The notes under the pieces: model-generated
What the model saw: the letters and a program-made list of their open reading frames with translations, nothing else
Database searches by the model: none
Told to the model about the DNA's origin: nothing
Translations under genes and position numbers: made by a program
Shown here: in pieces, positions 52,905 to 62,066 of the stretch
How positions within the stretch are numbered: the first letter of the stretch is position 1
How the letters are laid out: the number at the start of each line of letters is the position of its first letter
From: Sporolactobacillus sp. Y61
Lineage (GTDB): Bacteria; Bacillota; Bacilli; Bacillales; Sporolactobacillaceae
Reading direction: 5' to 3'
NCBI RefSeq assembly: GCF_040529185.1
Contig: NZ_CP159510.1
Span: 1,054,001-1,118,000, forward strand
DNA length: 64,000 bases

Positions 52905-53663
52905 ATGGAAGAGACGATCAGCCTTAAAGAGATCTTTCAGACACTCAGAAAAAGAATCTCTCTTATACTTATCATTACACTTCTGGCAGTAACAGCCAGC
53001 GCAGCAGTCACCTACTTTATCATGACACCGAAATATGACGCATCAACGCAGATTCTTGTCAATCAAGCAAATTCAAACAACAATAATTTATATCAGGGTA
53101 ATGCCGTACAGACCAACGTACAGTTGGTCAATACCTATAGTGTAATCATCAATAATCCTGCCGTCCTGAACCAGGTCATTAAAAAAATGAACCTGGACAT
53201 GACAGCCGATGAACTCAAAGATATGTTGACGGTGAATACGGAACAAAATTCACAGGCATTCACCTTAACAGCGGAAACAGACAGCCCGTCCCAGTCCGTT
53301 AAAATTGTGAATAATGTCGCAACCGCCTTTAAATCCCAGGTGCAGAAAGTGATGAATGTGGATAACGTCAGCATTCTCGCACCGGCAACAGTCGGGGGAA
53401 GTGCAGATCCGGTGAAACCGAAGCCGATGATCAATCTGGCTGTTGCCTTTGTTGTCGGTCTGATGGTTTCTGTAGGGCTGGCTTTTCTGCTTGAATATCT
53501 GGATAACACGATTAAGACAGAAGAAGATATTGAGCAGGTGCTGGGCCTGCCGGTACTTGGTGCCATCTCAGAAATTAAATCTCATCATGAGAAGACGTCG
53601 AGAGGCACCCATGCCGCAGCGCACAACCATGTGAGAGGGGGAAGCCGAGTTGAGGCGAAGTAA
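52905..53663 (+). CDS. Wzz-type chain-length / tyrosine-kinase activator protein (CapA/EpsA-like)
   Basis: 252 residues from ATG 52905. Two membrane spans (LILIITLLAVTASAAVTYFIM near residue 25 and MINLAVAFVVGLMVSVGLAFLLEYL near 190) bracket an extracellular coiled domain (residues ~50-180). PKP before the second span is the proline-rich motif. In Firmicutes this protein partners the separate cytoplasmic BY-kinase that follows, controlling EPS chain length and export. The 3' end overlaps the kinase start by 14 nt. Confidence 0.92.
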   Translation: MEETISLKEIFQTLRKRISLILIITLLAVTASAAVTYFIMTPKYDASTQILVNQANSNNNNLYQGNAVQTNVQLVNTYSVIINNPAVLNQVIKKMNLDMTADELKDMLTVNTEQNSQAFTLTAETDSPSQSVKIVNNVATAFKSQVQKVMNVDNVSILAPATVGGSADPVKPKPMINLAVAFVVGLMVSVGLAFLLEYLDNTIKTEEDIEQVLGLPVLGAISEIKSHHEKTSRGTHAAAHNHVRGGSRVEAK

Positions 53664-54345
53664 ATTTGTATCAAAACAGCGACATCTGATCACGTTTTAT
53701 AAGCCCAAGTCCACCACTGCTGAACAGTACCGGACGATCCGGACGAATATTGACTTTTCCCATGTCGACAGTGATCTGAAGACGATCATGTTTACTTCAG
53801 CCGGCCCGGGTGAGGGGAAGTCAACCACAGCAGCCAATGTGGCAACAGTGATGGCACAACAGGGCAAACGCGTCCTGCTGATTGACGCAGATATGCGAAA
53901 ACCGACTATGCATTATACGTTCCGCCTGATCAATACACAGGGCCTGACTACTCTGCTGACCAAACGGACGACCTTTGATGAGACCATCCAGAAAACAGAG
54001 GTCGAAAATCTTTTTATTCTGACGAGCGGACCGATCCCGCCGAATCCTGCAGAGCTCCTCAGTTCTGTAGTCATGGAAAGCTTTATCAAACATGCACTCA
54101 CGCTTTTTGATACAGTAATTATTGATACGCCTCCGGTACTGGCTGTAACGGATGCCCAGATCCTGGCTAATCTCTGTGATGGAACCGTACTGGTGGTACG
54201 GAGCGGAGAGACAGAAAAGGAAGCCGCACTGAAGGCCAAAGACCTGCTTTCCAAAGCAAAAGCGAAAGTTCTTGGCGTCGTCTTAAACGGTAAACCAATA
54301 TCCAAATCCGACAGTCATTATTATTATTATTATGGCAATGATTAA
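53650..54345 (+). CDS. Bacterial tyrosine kinase (BY-kinase, CapB/EpsB-like)
   Basis: 231 residues, TTG start at 53650 overlapping the Wzz gene and preceded by GAGAGGGGGAAG. Walker A SAGPGEGKSTTAAN, Walker A' RVLLIDADMRKP and Walker B DTVIIDTPP are intact. The C-terminus has the autophosphorylated tyrosine cluster (HYYYYYGND). It phosphorylates itself and EPS enzymes such as UDP-sugar dehydrogenases, and cycles with the phosphatase encoded next. Confidence 0.95.
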   Translation: MRRSKFVSKQRHLITFYKPKSTTAEQYRTIRTNIDFSHVDSDLKTIMFTSAGPGEGKSTTAANVATVMAQQGKRVLLIDADMRKPTMHYTFRLINTQGLTTLLTKRTTFDETIQKTEVENLFILTSGPIPPNPAELLSSVVMESFIKHALTLFDTVIIDTPPVLAVTDAQILANLCDGTVLVVRSGETEKEAALKAKDLLSKAKAKVLGVVLNGKPISKSDSHYYYYYGND

Positions 54346-54394
54346 TGTGTTTTTCCCTGTTTTTTAAAATACGACATGGAGAGGAGAGAAGCAA

Positions 54395-55162
54395 ATGATT
54401 GATATACATTGCCATATCCTTCCGGGCATTGACGACGGAGCTGCTGATGAACAGGTTTCGCTGGCCATGGCCAGACAGGCGGTGGCCGAAGGCATTACTC
54501 AGATCGTCGCCACACCGCATCACCGCAACCGGCACTGGGATAACCCAAAGCCCTCCATTATAAATATGGTCAAAACATTGAACCAGTTCTTTGAACAGAA
54601 CCAGATAGGCTTAACCGTCCTTCCCGGTCAGGAACCGCGCATCTTCGGCGAAATGGCTGACCCGGATTCGGAAGCGGAACTGGTGACGGTCAATGATAAC
54701 AAGAAATACATCCTCGTCGAATTTCCAACCCACCATGTTCCAAGATATGCCCAGCAGCTTTTCTTTGATCTGCAGGTCAAAAGTATCACGCCCGTAATCG
54801 TCCATCCGGAACGCAATCAGGAAATTTTTGAACATCCGGAGATCCTCTACAACTTTATCACAGATGGGGCACTGTCCCAGGTTACAGCGTCCAGTTTGAT
54901 TGGTAAAGAGGGGAAGAAAGTCAAAAAGCGAACCTTGCAGTTTATTGAAAACAACTTATCCCAATTCGTTGCATCAGACGCCCACAATGTAACGACTCGT
55001 CCCTTTTATATGCAGGAGGCTTTTATTGAGTTAAAAAAGCAGTTTGGAAGAGAGTTAGCTCATACTTTCAGAGAAAACGTGGAACTGTTGATTAACGGGG
55101 AGCTCGTCAATCGAGCGGAACCGGTTGAAATTAAAGAAAAGAAATTTTTCGGGATCTTTTAG
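54395..55162 (+). CDS. PHP-type protein-tyrosine phosphatase (YwqE/CpsB-like)
   Basis: 255 residues. MIDIHCHILPGIDDGAADEQVSLAMARQAVAEGITQIVATPHHRN is the PHP-domain metal site, with further ligands in LVEFPTHHVP, PVIVHPERNQEI and ASDAHNVTTRP. It is a Mn2+-dependent phosphatase that removes phosphate from the BY-kinase. SD GGAGAGGAGAGAAGC precedes ATG. The chain-length, kinase and phosphatase genes form one regulatory module. Confidence 0.95.
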   Translation: MIDIHCHILPGIDDGAADEQVSLAMARQAVAEGITQIVATPHHRNRHWDNPKPSIINMVKTLNQFFEQNQIGLTVLPGQEPRIFGEMADPDSEAELVTVNDNKKYILVEFPTHHVPRYAQQLFFDLQVKSITPVIVHPERNQEIFEHPEILYNFITDGALSQVTASSLIGKEGKKVKKRTLQFIENNLSQFVASDAHNVTTRPFYMQEAFIELKKQFGRELAHTFRENVELLINGELVNRAEPVEIKEKKFFGIF

Positions 55163-55177
55163 TCTGGGGGAATGAAG

Positions 55178-55545
55178 TGGTTATTCGGGAAGCGGGTTTA
55201 GGCACTCGGTTCTTCTCGACTACAAAGGCTCTACCCAAGGAGATGCCGCCAATCGTTACGTCAACAAGCCAACCCCACCCAGTATATCGTTGAAGAAGCT
55301 GTCCAGGTAGGAAGACATAATTATTGTCACAGGTAAAGGAAAACGGGCAATTGAAGATCATTTTGATAATACTTATGAATAGCACTTGAGCCACAAGTAA
55401 AAACTTGAACTTCTGAAGAGGGTCCGCGAACCTTCGAAAGTAGATATTCACCAGATAAGACAAAAAGTGCCAAGGGGTCTTGGTCATGCAGTATGGTAGG
55501 CCAGAGAGTTCATAGATTACGAATCTTCTCTGGATCAAAAAATGC
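55178..55545 (+). pseudogene. Decayed second galU copy
   Basis: Translates in broken frames as [84 protein letters not shown] and REF. These segments are colinear with residues ~9-130 of the intact GalU at 13294-14175 but contain several frameshifts and stops, and the last two thirds are missing. Identity to the intact copy is visible but moderate, so this is an old duplicate or a separately acquired paralogue. Confidence 0.85.
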
Positions 55546-55647
55546 TTTTAAATAAAATGGGCACTAAGAATAAAAAAGTAAATAATGAAAACATTTGGGA
55601 AGGAACTTTGAATAATTAGATTATGTCTTAAGGGTGATTCTATCAGA

Positions 55648-56056
55648 ATGACTAATGACTTATTAATAGAAGACTTTCTTGGTTTACAAGTGTCGTGTAG
55701 TACTCTTGAAGAAATTTCGGAATATATACTTATAAATACAAAATTAAACAGAAGAAATAAGTATTTTGCTATTAATCCAGATTGCATTCTTAAATACTTC
55801 AATGATCCAGATTATAGGCGAATATTGAAAAGAAACGACAACATAATCTATATTGATGGAATGGGCATTATATACGCTCAGATGTATTTAAAATTACCTG
55901 TGGCAAAAGAGAGGGTTGCAACTACAGATTTATTTCCCAGTTTATTAAAAAGTATTGACAATACTAACAGTAACAGTCTTAAAATCTATTTATTGGGTGG
56001 AAAGGACGACACTGCACAAAGAGTTATTAACAATCTATCAAAAAAATACCCAAATT
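55648..56056 (+). pseudogene. 5' half of a GT26 (WecG/TagA) glycosyltransferase gene split by IS1380
   Basis: ATG 55648 follows AAGGGTGAT. LGLQVSCSTLEEISEYIL, NKYFAINPDCILKYFNDPDYRRIL, IIYIDGMGIIYAQMYLKLP, ERVATTDLFPSLL and LKIYLLGGKDDTAQRVINNLSKKYPN are the first half of the GT26 fold. The frame then runs into the IS and stops after Ser. The 3' half resumes at 57720. Joining across the 5-nt duplication restores KKYPNCNFAGWHNGFF in one frame, giving about 264 residues. Confidence 0.92.
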
Positions 56057-57719
56057 CCTGATTTATTCACCATTCATCGTTTCTTGAGATTTTTGTTTAT
56101 CGGGACGAGGTTGCCTAATTTTGTCTACTTTTTCGCGTAAAACGTACTCGAAAGATTAATTTCTGAACTTTCGCTCAACAATGGACCGTTTTGAGATGGA
56201 CTTTCCCCGTTGGCCTGATGAAAACGTTTTGATGCTACCAAACTGAGTGCCCTTTCACTATTCGATTTGAAGTTTTTGAATCCGTCCGAGTACTTTCCAG
56301 AGGAAGTCCTGATAGACAAAGCTGGAGGACAGCTTGAAATAAAGGGAGCGCCCCGACCTCACCAACTTACTGGCCACTTTCACGATCCGGGTTCGAATGG
56401 TTTCAATTTGCATGTTCTTCTGCCCCTCTGGAAACGTCAGTGTACGCATCCAGTTCGTTAAATTGTAGGCGATCAGGCTGAGCATCAATCGGCCTTCGTT
56501 AATTTCAAATTTGTGACTGGACAGTTGATCCAGACTGAATCCGGATTTGGCTTCCTTGATGTAGTTTTCCATGGTCCCTCGTTTCTGATAAGTCAGAACG
56601 ACTTGTTTCGGGGAGAAGCATTCAACCAGATTGGTCACGATAAAGGTATGCGTGAAGAAGAGTTCGCTAGCCGGGCGAACCGATTGAACGATTACTTTTC
56701 TGGGCTTGTCCCAAGACTTCGCCTGGTACGCCATTTCTTCATAGTAACACTGGGTCTCCCCGGTCGACGCATCGTTGGGATGAAGCTCCTCAGCCATCCG
56801 CTGGAGTATGGCATTCGACTTCAGGCGAATCGCGTAGTAGACGGATTCTTCTTCGCACAGCTCGTAGAGCTCAGGCGTGGCAAAACCGCTGTCGCCACGA
56901 AGGAACGGCGTGGTTTCCGGAAAGTGCTCGTTGTAGTGTTCCAGAATCGGCCGAACAAAGTCCGCGACCCCATGAGAAGTATAGCGATTTCCGGGACGCA
57001 GTTTCGCCTTCAAAAAATCTCCCGTCGCCCCGTCGAACGCCACCAATGGATGGAAGCCGATGGTACCGTAATGTGCATTATAGTCTGAGGATTCCTGCTT
57101 GCCGTACGTATCGACGTGAGTGGAATCCAGGTCAATAATCAGTGCCCGGCTCTTGCGATATCGATGAACTTTGTCCAGTAATTTCTGATTGGCCACTGCG
57201 AGCTGATCAAGAGTATTCTGGTCGAAACGATAATAAAAGCGGGATAACGTCGGTTGTGACGCCAGTTTGGATGTTTCAACAACCTGGGTAAACACGGGAT
57301 CATGAATCAATGCATCGGCTGAGTCATCCTCGGAGTAACCGGCCAGCAGCTGATAGATCTTCTGGCGAAAGAGTTTTGCGTTGGAATAGAACGGACTCTT
57401 GCGCGAATCATTCAGTATCAAATGGCGTTCAAACGTCTTTGAGAAACCGATTTTCTCGTCAAACTCCTTAAAAAGCAGTTGACCGCTATCTGAAGAAAGT
57501 TCACCACCATCGTTTGATAGTTTGATTTTTCGATTGAAATCTAACGTGATTTGCGATAAAGTAGTCATCATAAAGGATCCTCTCTGGTGTTGTGGTGACT
57601 TAATTTTACCAGATTTGGATCCTTTTTGCGTGCACTTTTTTCATGCACAGGGTGTAATCGAGAAAAGTGATCAGATCAAGCATCTGAGCGTTTTGGAGAA
57701 ATTCTGTGAATAAACTAGG
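56057..57719 (-). mobile_element. Complete IS1380-family insertion sequence (1663 bp)
   Basis: Ends CCTGATTTATTCAC (56057 on) and CCTAGTTTATTCAC (reverse complement, ending 57719) are inverted repeats. The target duplication is AAATT (56052-56056 and 57720-57724). It carries one transposase on the minus strand. The clean duplication and restorable host gene indicate a recent insertion. Confidence 0.95.
56258..57571 (-). CDS. IS1380-family transposase
   Basis: 437 residues, intact. LSNDGGELSSDSGQLLFKEFDEKIGF at the start, LIIDLDSTHVDTYGKQESSDYNAHYGTIGFHPLVAFDGATGDFLKAKLRPGN (first catalytic Asp), TPFLRGDSGFATPELYELCE (second Asp) and YQKRGTMENYIKEAKSGFSLDQLSSHKFEINEGRL (Glu in the YREK-like segment) are the family hallmarks. 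It catalyses cut-and-paste-type movement of its own element, which lies inside the GT26 gene. Confidence 0.96.
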   Translation of the reverse strand: MMTTLSQITLDFNRKIKLSNDGGELSSDSGQLLFKEFDEKIGFSKTFERHLILNDSRKSPFYSNAKLFRQKIYQLLAGYSEDDSADALIHDPVFTQVVETSKLASQPTLSRFYYRFDQNTLDQLAVANQKLLDKVHRYRKSRALIIDLDSTHVDTYGKQESSDYNAHYGTIGFHPLVAFDGATGDFLKAKLRPGNRYTSHGVADFVRPILEHYNEHFPETTPFLRGDSGFATPELYELCEEESVYYAIRLKSNAILQRMAEELHPNDASTGETQCYYEEMAYQAKSWDKPRKVIVQSVRPASELFFTHTFIVTNLVECFSPKQVVLTYQKRGTMENYIKEAKSGFSLDQLSSHKFEINEGRLMLSLIAYNLTNWMRTLTFPEGQKNMQIETIRTRIVKVASKLVRSGRSLYFKLSSSFVYQDFLWKVLGRIQKLQIE

Positions 57720-58110
57720 AAATTGTAATTTTGCAGGTTGGCATAATGGCTTTTTTGATGAGAAAGAAAGTCCTGAAATTATTAAGGATATTAATCAAAA
57801 AAAAGCGAAAATATTATTTGTTGGTTTTGGTACACCAATTCAGGAAAAATGGGTTGATAAATATTATGTTACTATTAATTCTCCAACGATAATAACATGC
57901 GGAGGCCTGTTTGATTACTACTCGGGCAATGTAAAAAGAGCTCCGTTATTCATGAGAAATCATGGACTTGAATGGTTGTACAGGCTCTGTCAAGAGCCAA
58001 GAAGGTTATTTTGGCGTTATATTATTGGTAATACAAAATACGTTGTAAAAATATTAAGATATAAGAAGCTGAAAAAAAATAACAGTGTCAACAGGAAAAT
58101 ATGGTTTTAG
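57720..58110 (+). pseudogene. 3' half of the GT26 glycosyltransferase gene split by IS1380
   Basis: After the duplicated AAATT the frame reads CNFAGWHNGFFDEKESPEI, ILFVGFGTPIQEKWVDKYYV, CGGLFDYYSGNVKRAPLFMRNHGLEWLYRLCQEPRRLFWRYIIGNTKYV. This is the conserved C-terminal half of GT26 enzymes, ending at 58110. A start-like ATG-lacking GTG at 57706 is within the IS end and would not make an active enzyme. Its paralogue at 16166-16939 is intact and could compensate. Confidence 0.92.
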
Positions 58111-58167
58111 AATTAAAAAACACTCTGTACATTTTTTTATTTTATCAAAATGGAGTGATTGACAAAA

Positions 58168-59166
58168 ATGAAAGAGTTCATGGTGAGTATAATCATCCCT
58201 TGTTATAATGCTGAAAAATACATTGATAAATGCTTATCCAGTATAATTAATCAAACATTGAAAAGAATTGAAATAATAGTAGTTAATGATGGATCTACAG
58301 ATAAAAGCCTTGATGTAATAACAAGATATCAAAATAAGTTCAGCAACATAAAAATTGTTAATCAGAAAAACATGGGTCAAGCAGAATCAAGAAATAAAGG
58401 AATAAGACTTGCAAAAGGAGAGTATATAGGCTTTGTTGACAGTGATGACTATATCGAATCTGGTATGTATGAAACACTTTACAATGAAGCTAAACAAGAT
58501 AATTTGGATTTGGTTATATGCAATTTTGATAGAGTTAGTGAAGATGGGAAAATATTAAGAACACATAACCAAAAAAGGTTTAATGAAAAATATTTTAATA
58601 ATAAACAACTTATATATGAATTCTTTTTGAATGAGAATGAATTGATTGAAGGATATTGTTGGAATAAGTTATTCAAAAGATCCCTTTTTATTGAAAACGG
58701 AATTTTTTTCCCCAAATTAAAGTATGAAGATATACCAACAGTATTTGAAGTACTTTGCCTAACTAACAGAGCAAAATATATCAATCGCTCTTTTTACCAT
58801 TATGTCCAAAGAAATACTTCCACAGTACATTCAACAAATGAGCAAGCTATTAAGGATTTTATAGTAGCAATTAATTTAGTTAATCAAATTTTAGTTAATA
58901 AGGGATATAAACAAAGGTTTAAAGCTGAATTTTTGTTATACATTGTAAGATGTGTTTTATATTTTTATGTAAAAAATAAAAGTATTATAGAAAGAAACAA
59001 AGAAATATATGATCAGATAAACTGTTGGATAAATGAGATATCATTAAAGAAATGTATATTATCAAAAAAAATGACTATCCGAAATTTTATAAGAATTATT
59101 CTTTATAAAATAGGGGCGTTTAAAATATTCTTTCGACTGTTTCACTTATTTCGCCCTTCCGTTTAA
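58168..59166 (+). CDS. GT2 family glycosyltransferase
   Basis: 332 residues from ATG 58168, whose spacing to GGAGTGAT is better than that of TTG 58159. MVSIIIPCYNAEKYIDKCLSSIINQTL, VVNDGSTDKSLDVI and YIGFVDSDDYIESGMYETL are the GT-A core; KLKYEDIPTVFEVL is the later acidic motif. The C-terminal 80 residues are basic and hydrophobic. It presumably extends the cluster 2 repeat unit; specificity unknown. Related in layout to the cluster 1 enzyme at 20355-21386. Confidence 0.88.
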   Translation: MKEFMVSIIIPCYNAEKYIDKCLSSIINQTLKRIEIIVVNDGSTDKSLDVITRYQNKFSNIKIVNQKNMGQAESRNKGIRLAKGEYIGFVDSDDYIESGMYETLYNEAKQDNLDLVICNFDRVSEDGKILRTHNQKRFNEKYFNNKQLIYEFFLNENELIEGYCWNKLFKRSLFIENGIFFPKLKYEDIPTVFEVLCLTNRAKYINRSFYHYVQRNTSTVHSTNEQAIKDFIVAINLVNQILVNKGYKQRFKAEFLLYIVRCVLYFYVKNKSIIERNKEIYDQINCWINEISLKKCILSKKMTIRNFIRIILYKIGAFKIFFRLFHLFRPSV

Positions 59167-59288
59167 GACAATTATTGGAAAATATTTCCATGATCAAAGA
59201 ATTTTAACGGGAATAACTGCCCTCTTTTCCAAATAGTCTGATAATACGAATTGATCTTCTCAAATTGTTGTTGTGTTAAGGAGATAAA

Positions 59289-60440
59289 ATGGTACAAAAA
59301 TATACCTTTTTCATCATAACAGGCATGGTACTAATTTTTGCATATGCATCTAATACATTATCCGTTGAATTAGATAAAGCTAATGCAATATCTAGTTTGG
59401 CAATTATTCTAATACTTATATTATGGGCAATCAAAAGAAATATAAAACTTTATTTCTACCAACTAGCTTTAATTCTATGTTCCTTAATCGTGATTGCAAT
59501 ATCTCTGAAAGCAAATTTAATATCATTGACATTGTTGCTGTTACTTTCGATCGCGGCATTTTATAGTGGAAGGAATATGAATAAAGCTATAATATTTTAT
59601 TCGATTCTCAATTTAATTCTTTTTTTGATCGTTACATCACTGTACTTTGTTATTGGCTTTAATTTAAATAATGATATCAGTATGTGGAGAATTGACAGGA
59701 TAATTCATAGAAGTTCATTAGGCTTTTCTCACCCAAATCAAGCAATGATTGTATGGTTGAGCTGTGGATTGTCATTATTATCATTTTGTACGAAAAAAAA
59801 TACTATAAGAATATCAATGTTAGTTTTGGTTTTATCGTATATCATATATCTGTACACTAAGAGCAGGACGTCAACATATATAATTATATTGCTTTGCTTA
59901 TGTATGATAATATTGAGAAAGAGTATGAATAAAATTGTTACAAGAAGAATGCACCTTCTAATTTCTATCTTTCCTTTAATGTGCACTATCATCTCATATT
60001 TATTATTAATTATACCGTATTACCCCAAATTAGATGCTCTATTTTCTGGAAGAATAGCATTGTATCGTACCTTTTATGGACAATATGGAATAACATTATT
60101 TGGGAATTCTGAATTAGAAAATGCCATGTTTGATAACTCTTATTTGCAGGCATTGATGTCAAAGGGATTTCTTTTTACAATGCTATTTCTCGTAATATTA
60201 ACTGCTCTTATAACAAAACTAAAAAAGTTAACATATAATGATATTTTGATTATGATGGGCTTCTTTACTTGTGGATTGACAGAAACCATGCTGTTTAGAC
60301 TTGAATTAGTTCTATTAATTATTATGGTAATGTATAGGCACAACAACTATGAAATAAACATTCATCCTCGGTCAGAAAGGAGATCACATACTATTGGAGA
60401 CCATACCCAAATTGATTCATTATTTTTGGTTAGGAAATAA
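59289..60440 (+). CDS. Wzy-like polysaccharide polymerase
   Basis: 383 residues with about ten hydrophobic segments and a longer loop containing RIIHRSSLGFSHPNQAMIVWLS, a pattern seen in Gram-positive EpsG/Wzy-like polymerases. YTKSRTSTYIIILLC and LFSGRIALYRTFYGQYGITLFGN are further features of these proteins. It would polymerise the cluster 2 repeat unit on the outer membrane face. SD AAGGAGATAAA precedes ATG 59289. Its end overlaps the next gene by 47 nt. Very AT-rich. Confidence 0.75.
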   Translation: MVQKYTFFIITGMVLIFAYASNTLSVELDKANAISSLAIILILILWAIKRNIKLYFYQLALILCSLIVIAISLKANLISLTLLLLLSIAAFYSGRNMNKAIIFYSILNLILFLIVTSLYFVIGFNLNNDISMWRIDRIIHRSSLGFSHPNQAMIVWLSCGLSLLSFCTKKNTIRISMLVLVLSYIIYLYTKSRTSTYIIILLCLCMIILRKSMNKIVTRRMHLLISIFPLMCTIISYLLLIIPYYPKLDALFSGRIALYRTFYGQYGITLFGNSELENAMFDNSYLQALMSKGFLFTMLFLVILTALITKLKKLTYNDILIMMGFFTCGLTETMLFRLELVLLIIMVMYRHNNYEINIHPRSERRSHTIGDHTQIDSLFLVRK

Positions 60441-61140
60441 AAATAAAAATGCACTGACCAAGAAATGCATAAATAGTTGGAAAAAATTTGCTCCAAATTA
60501 CAGAATAATAGAGTGGAATGAGAAAAATATACCATTTGAAAGGATTAAAGCGCAATATGTTAGTGAAGCAATAAGCAAGCAAAAATGGGCTTTTGCCACT
60601 GATTATCTAAGATTGTTTATATTAAATGAATATGGTGGTTTGTACATGGATACAGACGTAGAATTGATTCGACCCATTAGTGAGCTTGAAAGACTTGAAT
60701 CATTTATTTGTTTTGAAAGTGAAAATACTCTTTGTACTGCATTAATCGGAGCAAAAGATCACAAAGCTTGGATTAAAGAATTACTTGATAATTATAATCG
60801 CCGGAAGTTTATAGTTAATGGGAGAATTGATATGACACCAAATTCAAAGTATATACTCAAGTTTTTAAATCAATATCATGGGCTAAAATTAAATACTAGT
60901 TATAAACAGAACTTAAAATGTCAACTTGTTGTTTTTCCAGCAGAATATTTTTCTCCCAGAAATTACTCTACAAAGGAGATTAATATTACAAGCAATACTT
61001 ACGCTATTCATCATTATGCAGGAACTTGGAAAACATCCTTCGGAAAGATAAAGGATAATTTTTTTGCTCTACTAGCACGTATAACAAGTGAAAGATTTGT
61101 TAATATAATTAAAAATAGTTTAAAAACATTTTTAAGGTAA
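60394..61140 (+). CDS. GT32-type capsular polysaccharide glycosyltransferase
   Basis: 248 residues, TTG start at 60394 after AAAGGAGATCAC, overlapping the polymerase gene. IPKLIHYFWLGNKNKNALTKKCINSWKKFAPNYRIIEWNEKN and KQKWAFATDYLRLFILNEYGGLYMDTDVELIRPI contain the DXD motif (YMDTD) of the Gly_transf_sug/GT32 family. AIHHYAGTW near the C-terminus is also typical. It is the last gene of cluster 2 before IS debris; the ISL3 end begins only 6 nt after its stop, so downstream genes may have been lost. Confidence 0.92.
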   Translation: METIPKLIHYFWLGNKNKNALTKKCINSWKKFAPNYRIIEWNEKNIPFERIKAQYVSEAISKQKWAFATDYLRLFILNEYGGLYMDTDVELIRPISELERLESFICFESENTLCTALIGAKDHKAWIKELLDNYNRRKFIVNGRIDMTPNSKYILKFLNQYHGLKLNTSYKQNLKCQLVVFPAEYFSPRNYSTKEINITSNTYAIHHYAGTWKTSFGKIKDNFFALLARITSERFVNIIKNSLKTFLR

Positions 61141-61145
61141 ATTAA

Positions 61146-61937
61146 AGGGCTCTTCGCTAAAATCCGTGAAATAGGACAGAGTTTGGTAAAGTAGTTTCCA
61201 GATAATCTATGAAAATCGGACAAGGGAACGGGTTCGGTTGTGAGCGATACGTGGCTCTGTACTGATGCCTGTTCTTTTATTTTTGTGCGACGTCTAATTT
61301 CCCGGCAAGCAGATAGGCCATGGCGATGATACTCTTATCGGAGCGGTAGCCTCTGGCTTTCCGCTTCGCGGCCTGGAATACGCTGTTGATGCCTTCCAAT
61401 ATCCCATTGTTGAGTTGGGATTGGAACTACCTGACCACACCGCCGTAATGCTTTTTCAGTGTCTTTGCGAGATCCACAATGGGAGCCAGCCGGCAGCGTA
61501 GGCCCCATTGGATCCAGTCTTCAAGCACCGCCGGTGCAATTTGAGCCGGATATTTGTAGATCTCCTGAAGGCATAGACGCATGCGGTAGGCCTTGGCTGT
61601 ATCCAGTTCGCTGTCCTTCAACTTATCGGGAGTTTCTTTTTGCTTTTTTGTCAGGTTCTTCTCGTTCTTCAGCCAGATATAGCGCGTATTCTTTAAATCG
61701 GCACAACGATTCCGTTCGTTCCGGCGTACGGCATCAACAGCCCGGTTGGCTTCCTGAATCACATGGAACTTGTCAAAGGTAATCGACGCGTCCGGAAAGT
61801 AGTCGGAAGCCCCTTTAATAAAGGCCACAGACACTCGACTTCGACAATTGTAGTTGTAGGCACAATCTTTCAAATGAGCGATTAAAGGAATCTCTTGTTC
61901 TAGGGATTTTTTTAAATTATCCACATGTGCATAATAG
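61146..61937 (-). mobile_element. Truncated ISL3-family element
   Basis: Begins with the terminal sequence AGGGCTCTTCGCTAAAATCC, shared with 27771. The minus strand encodes the C-terminal half of the transposase: DYFPDASITFDKFHVIQEANRAVDAVRRNE, IWLKNEKNLTKKQ and HYGGVVR, then a TAG replacing Trp and FQSQLNNGILEGINSVFQAAKRKARGYRSDKSIIAMAYLLAGKLDVAQK to a stop near 61284. Its 5' part is cut off at 61937 by the IS1634-family element. It is inactive. Confidence 0.85.
61427..61924 (-). pseudogene. ISL3 transposase, C-terminal half with an internal amber stop
   Basis: The longest surviving reading frame of the truncated ISL3 element. DDE-type core features remain: GASDYFPDASITFDKFHV (second catalytic Asp) and the helical insertion with KNEKNLTKKQKE. 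The N-terminal zinc-ribbon and first Asp are missing, and translation would end at TAG (61427-61429) where close relatives have Trp. Residues after it stay in frame to about 61284, so this is a single recent nonsense change on top of the truncation. Confidence 0.85.
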
Positions 61938-62024
61938 CCTGCATTCCCGGAGATTTATACCAATAATCAAGACTGATTCCTTATAAATCAAGGGATTCAG
62001 GCTTTTTTGCGCTTGCTTTTTTTA

Positions 62025-62056
62025 CCAAAACATGGTATAATTATACCATGTTTTGG
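62025..62056. promoter_or_regulatory. 32-bp perfect palindrome over the transposase promoter and SD
   Basis: CCAAAACATGGTATAA is followed directly by its exact inverse TTATACCATGTTTTGG. The centre contains TATAATTATA and the right edge runs into the SD GGAGGG of the transposase. As DNA it could be an operator; in RNA read from outside it would form a 16-bp hairpin touching the SD. Confidence 0.7.
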
Positions 62057-62066
62057 AGGGATGAAG

